A stretch of DNA of 64,000 nucleotides from Cheilinus undulatus (taxonomy: Eukaryota; Chordata; Actinopteri; Labriformes; Labridae), in the NCBI RefSeq assembly GCF_018320785.1, contig NC_054876.1, positions 22,962,212 through 23,026,211 of the forward strand, read 5' to 3'. Below, in pieces: positions 61,511-64,000 of this stretch; within the stretch, counting starts at the first letter, position 1, and the number at the start of each line of letters is the position of its first letter. The position numbers were made by a program, and so were the translations under genes. The notes beneath the pieces were generated by a model. It worked only from the letters and a program-made list of their open reading frames with translations. It was not told the origin of the DNA and made no database searches.

Positions 61511-62790
61511 TACAGGTGCATCTCAAAAAATTAGAATATCATGGAAAAGTTCAATATTTTTTGTCACTCTTTTCTGAAAGTGAAACCCATATATTATATA
61601 GACTTGTTGCACATAAAGTGATATACTTCAAGCCTTCATTTCTTGAAATTCTGATGATTATAACTTACAGAAATGAAAACCCAAAATTCAGCGTCTCAAA
61701 AAATTAGAATATTACATAAGATCAATTAAAAAAGGATATTTTAAACAGAAATGTCAGGCTTCTGAAAAGCATGTTCATTTCTATGCCTTCAATACTTGGT
61801 TGGGCCTCCTTTTGCATAAATTACTGCATCAGTGTGGCGTGGCACCGAGGCGATCAGCCTGTGGCACTGCTCAGGTGTAATGGAAGCCCAGGTTGCTTTG
61901 ATAGCGGCGTTCAGGTCATCTGCATTGTTAGGTCTGGTGTCTCTCATCTTCCTCTTGACAATAACCCATAGATTCTCTATGGGGTTCAGGTCAGGCCAGT
62001 TTGCTGGCCAGTCAAGCACAGTCACACCATGGTCATTGAACCAGCTTTTGGTACCTTTGGCAGTGTGGGCAGGTGCCAAGTCCTGCTGGAAATGAAATCA
62101 GCATCTCCATAAAGCCTGTCAGCAGAAGGAAGCATGAAGTGCTCTAACATTTCCTGGTAGATGGCTGCGTTGACTGTGGACTTCAGAAAACACAGTGGAC
62201 CAACACCAGCAGATGCCATGGCAGCCCAAATCATCAGTGTCTGTGGAAACTTCACAGAAACTTCAAGCAACGTGGATTCTGTGCCTCTCCACGCTTCCTC
62301 CAGACTCTGACACCTTGATTTCCAAATGACATGCAAAATGTACTTTCATCTGAGAAGAGGACTGTGGACCACTGAGCAACAGACCAGTTCTTTTTCTCCA
62401 CAGCCCAGGTAAGACGCTTCTGACATTGTCTCTGGTTCAGGAGTGGCTTGACACAAGGAATGCCACATTTGTAGCCCATGTCTAGGGTTTGTCTGTGCGT
62501 AGTGGCTCTTGATGCGCTGACTCCAGTCTCAGTCCACTCCTTGTGAAGCTCTCCCAAATCCTCGAATGGATTTTGCTTGACATTCCTCTCAAAGCTGTGG
62601 TTATCCATTATGCTGGTGCACCTTTTCCTACCACACTTTTTACCTTCACTTAACTTTCCTTTAGTATACTTGGATACAGCACTCTGTTAACAACCAGCTT
62701 CTTTAGCAATGACCAGTGATACACCTGTACTTTACTAAACACTTGTATGACAATATTAACAGACATGAAGGACTGAACTATTTCTACTTT
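61511..62790 (-). mobile_element. Tc1-like transposon with frameshifted DD34E transposase
   Basis: The left terminal repeat TACAGGTGCATCTCAAAAAA then TTAGAATATC starts at 61511, with an internal copy near 61695. On the minus strand the enzyme reads from EAGC-stop-QSAVSKYTKGKL (a helix-turn-helix broken by TAA near 62690) through GRKRCTS, LGELHKEWTETGVSASRATT, VLFSDESTF (first Asp), then after a one-base frameshift near 62085 FQQDLAPAH (second Asp) and DLNPIENLW (Glu), and ends TDAVIYAKGGPTKY at 61789. Exactly 34 residues separate the second Asp and the Glu. The right terminal repeat is not recognisable. The stop and the frameshift make it inactive. Confidence 0.9.
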
Positions 62791-62794
62791 TAGA

Positions 62795-64000
62795 GACAGC
62801 CACAGTCTGCTTCTTTTAATCATCCAGGACTAAAGGCAAGGGAAATATGGATTAAAACACACCTTCAGCAGGTAAGATGTTCTTGCTGCATCTGGTTCAA
62901 GTTAAAAATAGACAAGCACTCCAGTATTTAGCCTGTCCCCTGACCTGATGGTGAACTCCGGTCAGAGCTCAATTTGCGTGATTTTGTACTGAGATTAACA
63001 GCTTTGTGATTTTATATTGTTGTAGTGTTAGGGGGCAGGGTAGTTCCCATAGCGCCCCATGACAACGTTGGCTGCTATATTTTCCCTGCCAAAATTAAAC
63101 CAAGCCAGGAAAGAGGGGAAAAACTTTCTAACGGTCTAATTTAAAATTGAATCGAAATTGACACTTATCACAGTCATGAAAAAATCCATGTTGTGGCAGA
63201 AGTTACACCAGTGATTATAATAACACCTCTAATTCTATAATTCACAAAAGCACATTTTTTCTCACAGCCCTATGTGTACCGGTACATAGATTTAGCTCAC
63301 AGATAAATATGATACCATCTTCTTCAAAAGCAGCAGCACCATCTGGTCCCAGCTGTACCTTCCTCTGACTTTTACCTGAGAGAACAGGTGTGTTCGTCTG
63401 TTTTTAACTGGTAACGTCTGTGGTTGTTGACCTCATGAGTGAGTGAATCCCTGTGAGGATCTTTGTCCAGCTGAACAAAAACATCATAATGATTCTGTCT
63501 CCCACGCTGGACCTCATTATGGTCCAAGAAACTCTCACTTTCCTACCTCACGGCGTCATCACAAGAGGAGGCATGTGTGAATCACCACAGCAACGTGGAT
63601 GCACGCTTGGATTGCTATGGCAACATGAAGCATCTCCCTGTGGTTACAGGCAGCAGAGCAAGCTTCTGCGCTCCCACACACTTCCTTCTCTACTTTTCCT
63701 CCCAGTTTAACTATAGAGTTGTTTTGTTCTGGACATGTGTACACTCACACCTGATCATGTATTCTTTCTGGCCAAGCAGGAAACAACAACAACCCAAGCC
63801 CTCTCCTAAAACTCCACAGCCATAAGACCTGCTGTTGTTTTGTGACTTGTCCCTTTCTGCTGATGCGTACTCTCAAGTGGCTGAAATTGATTCCCTACCA
63901 CAGTCGTTGTTACTTAACACATCTGCGGAGGATTTGACAACACTCAGTCGAACACTTGGTGGTTGTTTGGAGCACAGATGCTCACAGGAGAGGAAACTTT
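62795..64000. other. unc119 intron, right edge of window
   Basis: No exon with UNC119 similarity is found here. Open frames at 63453-63825 overlap each other on both strands and show no family signature. Confidence 0.4.

Noticed and set aside
1-64000. CRISPR arrays, rRNA genes, bacterial operons or prophage
   Set aside because: No direct-repeat/spacer pattern, no rRNA core sequence, and all supported genes are intron-containing vertebrate genes.

Overview
The window reads as vertebrate, specifically teleost, nuclear DNA. It has short exons with GT/AG introns, protein families known from vertebrates (beta-crystallin, a Golgi SNARE, UNC119, TRARG1), and the dense mix of Tc1/mariner, MITE, SINE and L2/CR1-like LINE remnants usual in ray-finned fish. 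Nothing bacterial or viral was seen. Most open frames of 60-150 codons here are chance frames in AT-rich intergenic or repeat DNA; several have no ATG.

Four conserved genes could be built exon by exon. trarg1 (+, 15925-18062; 3' end near 18940) encodes a dispanin-type GLUT4-traffic protein of 180 aa. gosr1 (-, 35407 down to 19254; 3' end near 18945) encodes the Golgi Qb-SNARE GS28 of 239 aa in nine exons. cryba1 (-, 42603 down to 39002) encodes beta-A1 crystallin of 196 aa in five coding exons, with a TATA box and a non-coding first exon near 43025. unc119 (+) has only its first coding exon (to 56315); the rest lies beyond the right edge. In human all four are on chromosome 17 (17p13.3 and 17q11.2), so the block looks like conserved synteny.

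Layout: 1-13.7 kb is gene-poor, with a motif-studded repeat (3.25-4.0 kb), a Harbinger/hAT-like fragment (4.1-4.5 kb), a degenerate minisatellite (6.5-7.1 kb) and a diverged tandem array containing a perfect hairpin (11.2-11.9 kb). A broken Tc1 element lies at 13.7-14.8 kb. At 15.9-35.5 kb trarg1 and gosr1 face each other tail to tail, and their 3' ends probably overlap. The 9.35-kb intron between gosr1 exons 6 and 7 holds a mariner relic, a candidate small gene on the opposite strand, and two LINE remnants. At 36-46 kb cryba1 sits in repeat-rich DNA. At 46-55 kb there are nested repeats, a tRNA-derived SINE and two copies of another repeat family. At 55.6-56.3 kb is the GC-rich unc119 start, followed by intron and repeat DNA including a frameshifted Tc1 transposase at 61.5-62.8 kb.

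The best candidate for something undescribed is the small intron-nested gene at 20.3-22.9 kb. It has two possible TATA-type first exons, compact introns, and a 57-aa product rich in Asn/Val/Lys/Gly with repeated [V/I/L]G[N/D]T-like motifs. I do not recognise it. The evidence is sequence-only and moderate at best.
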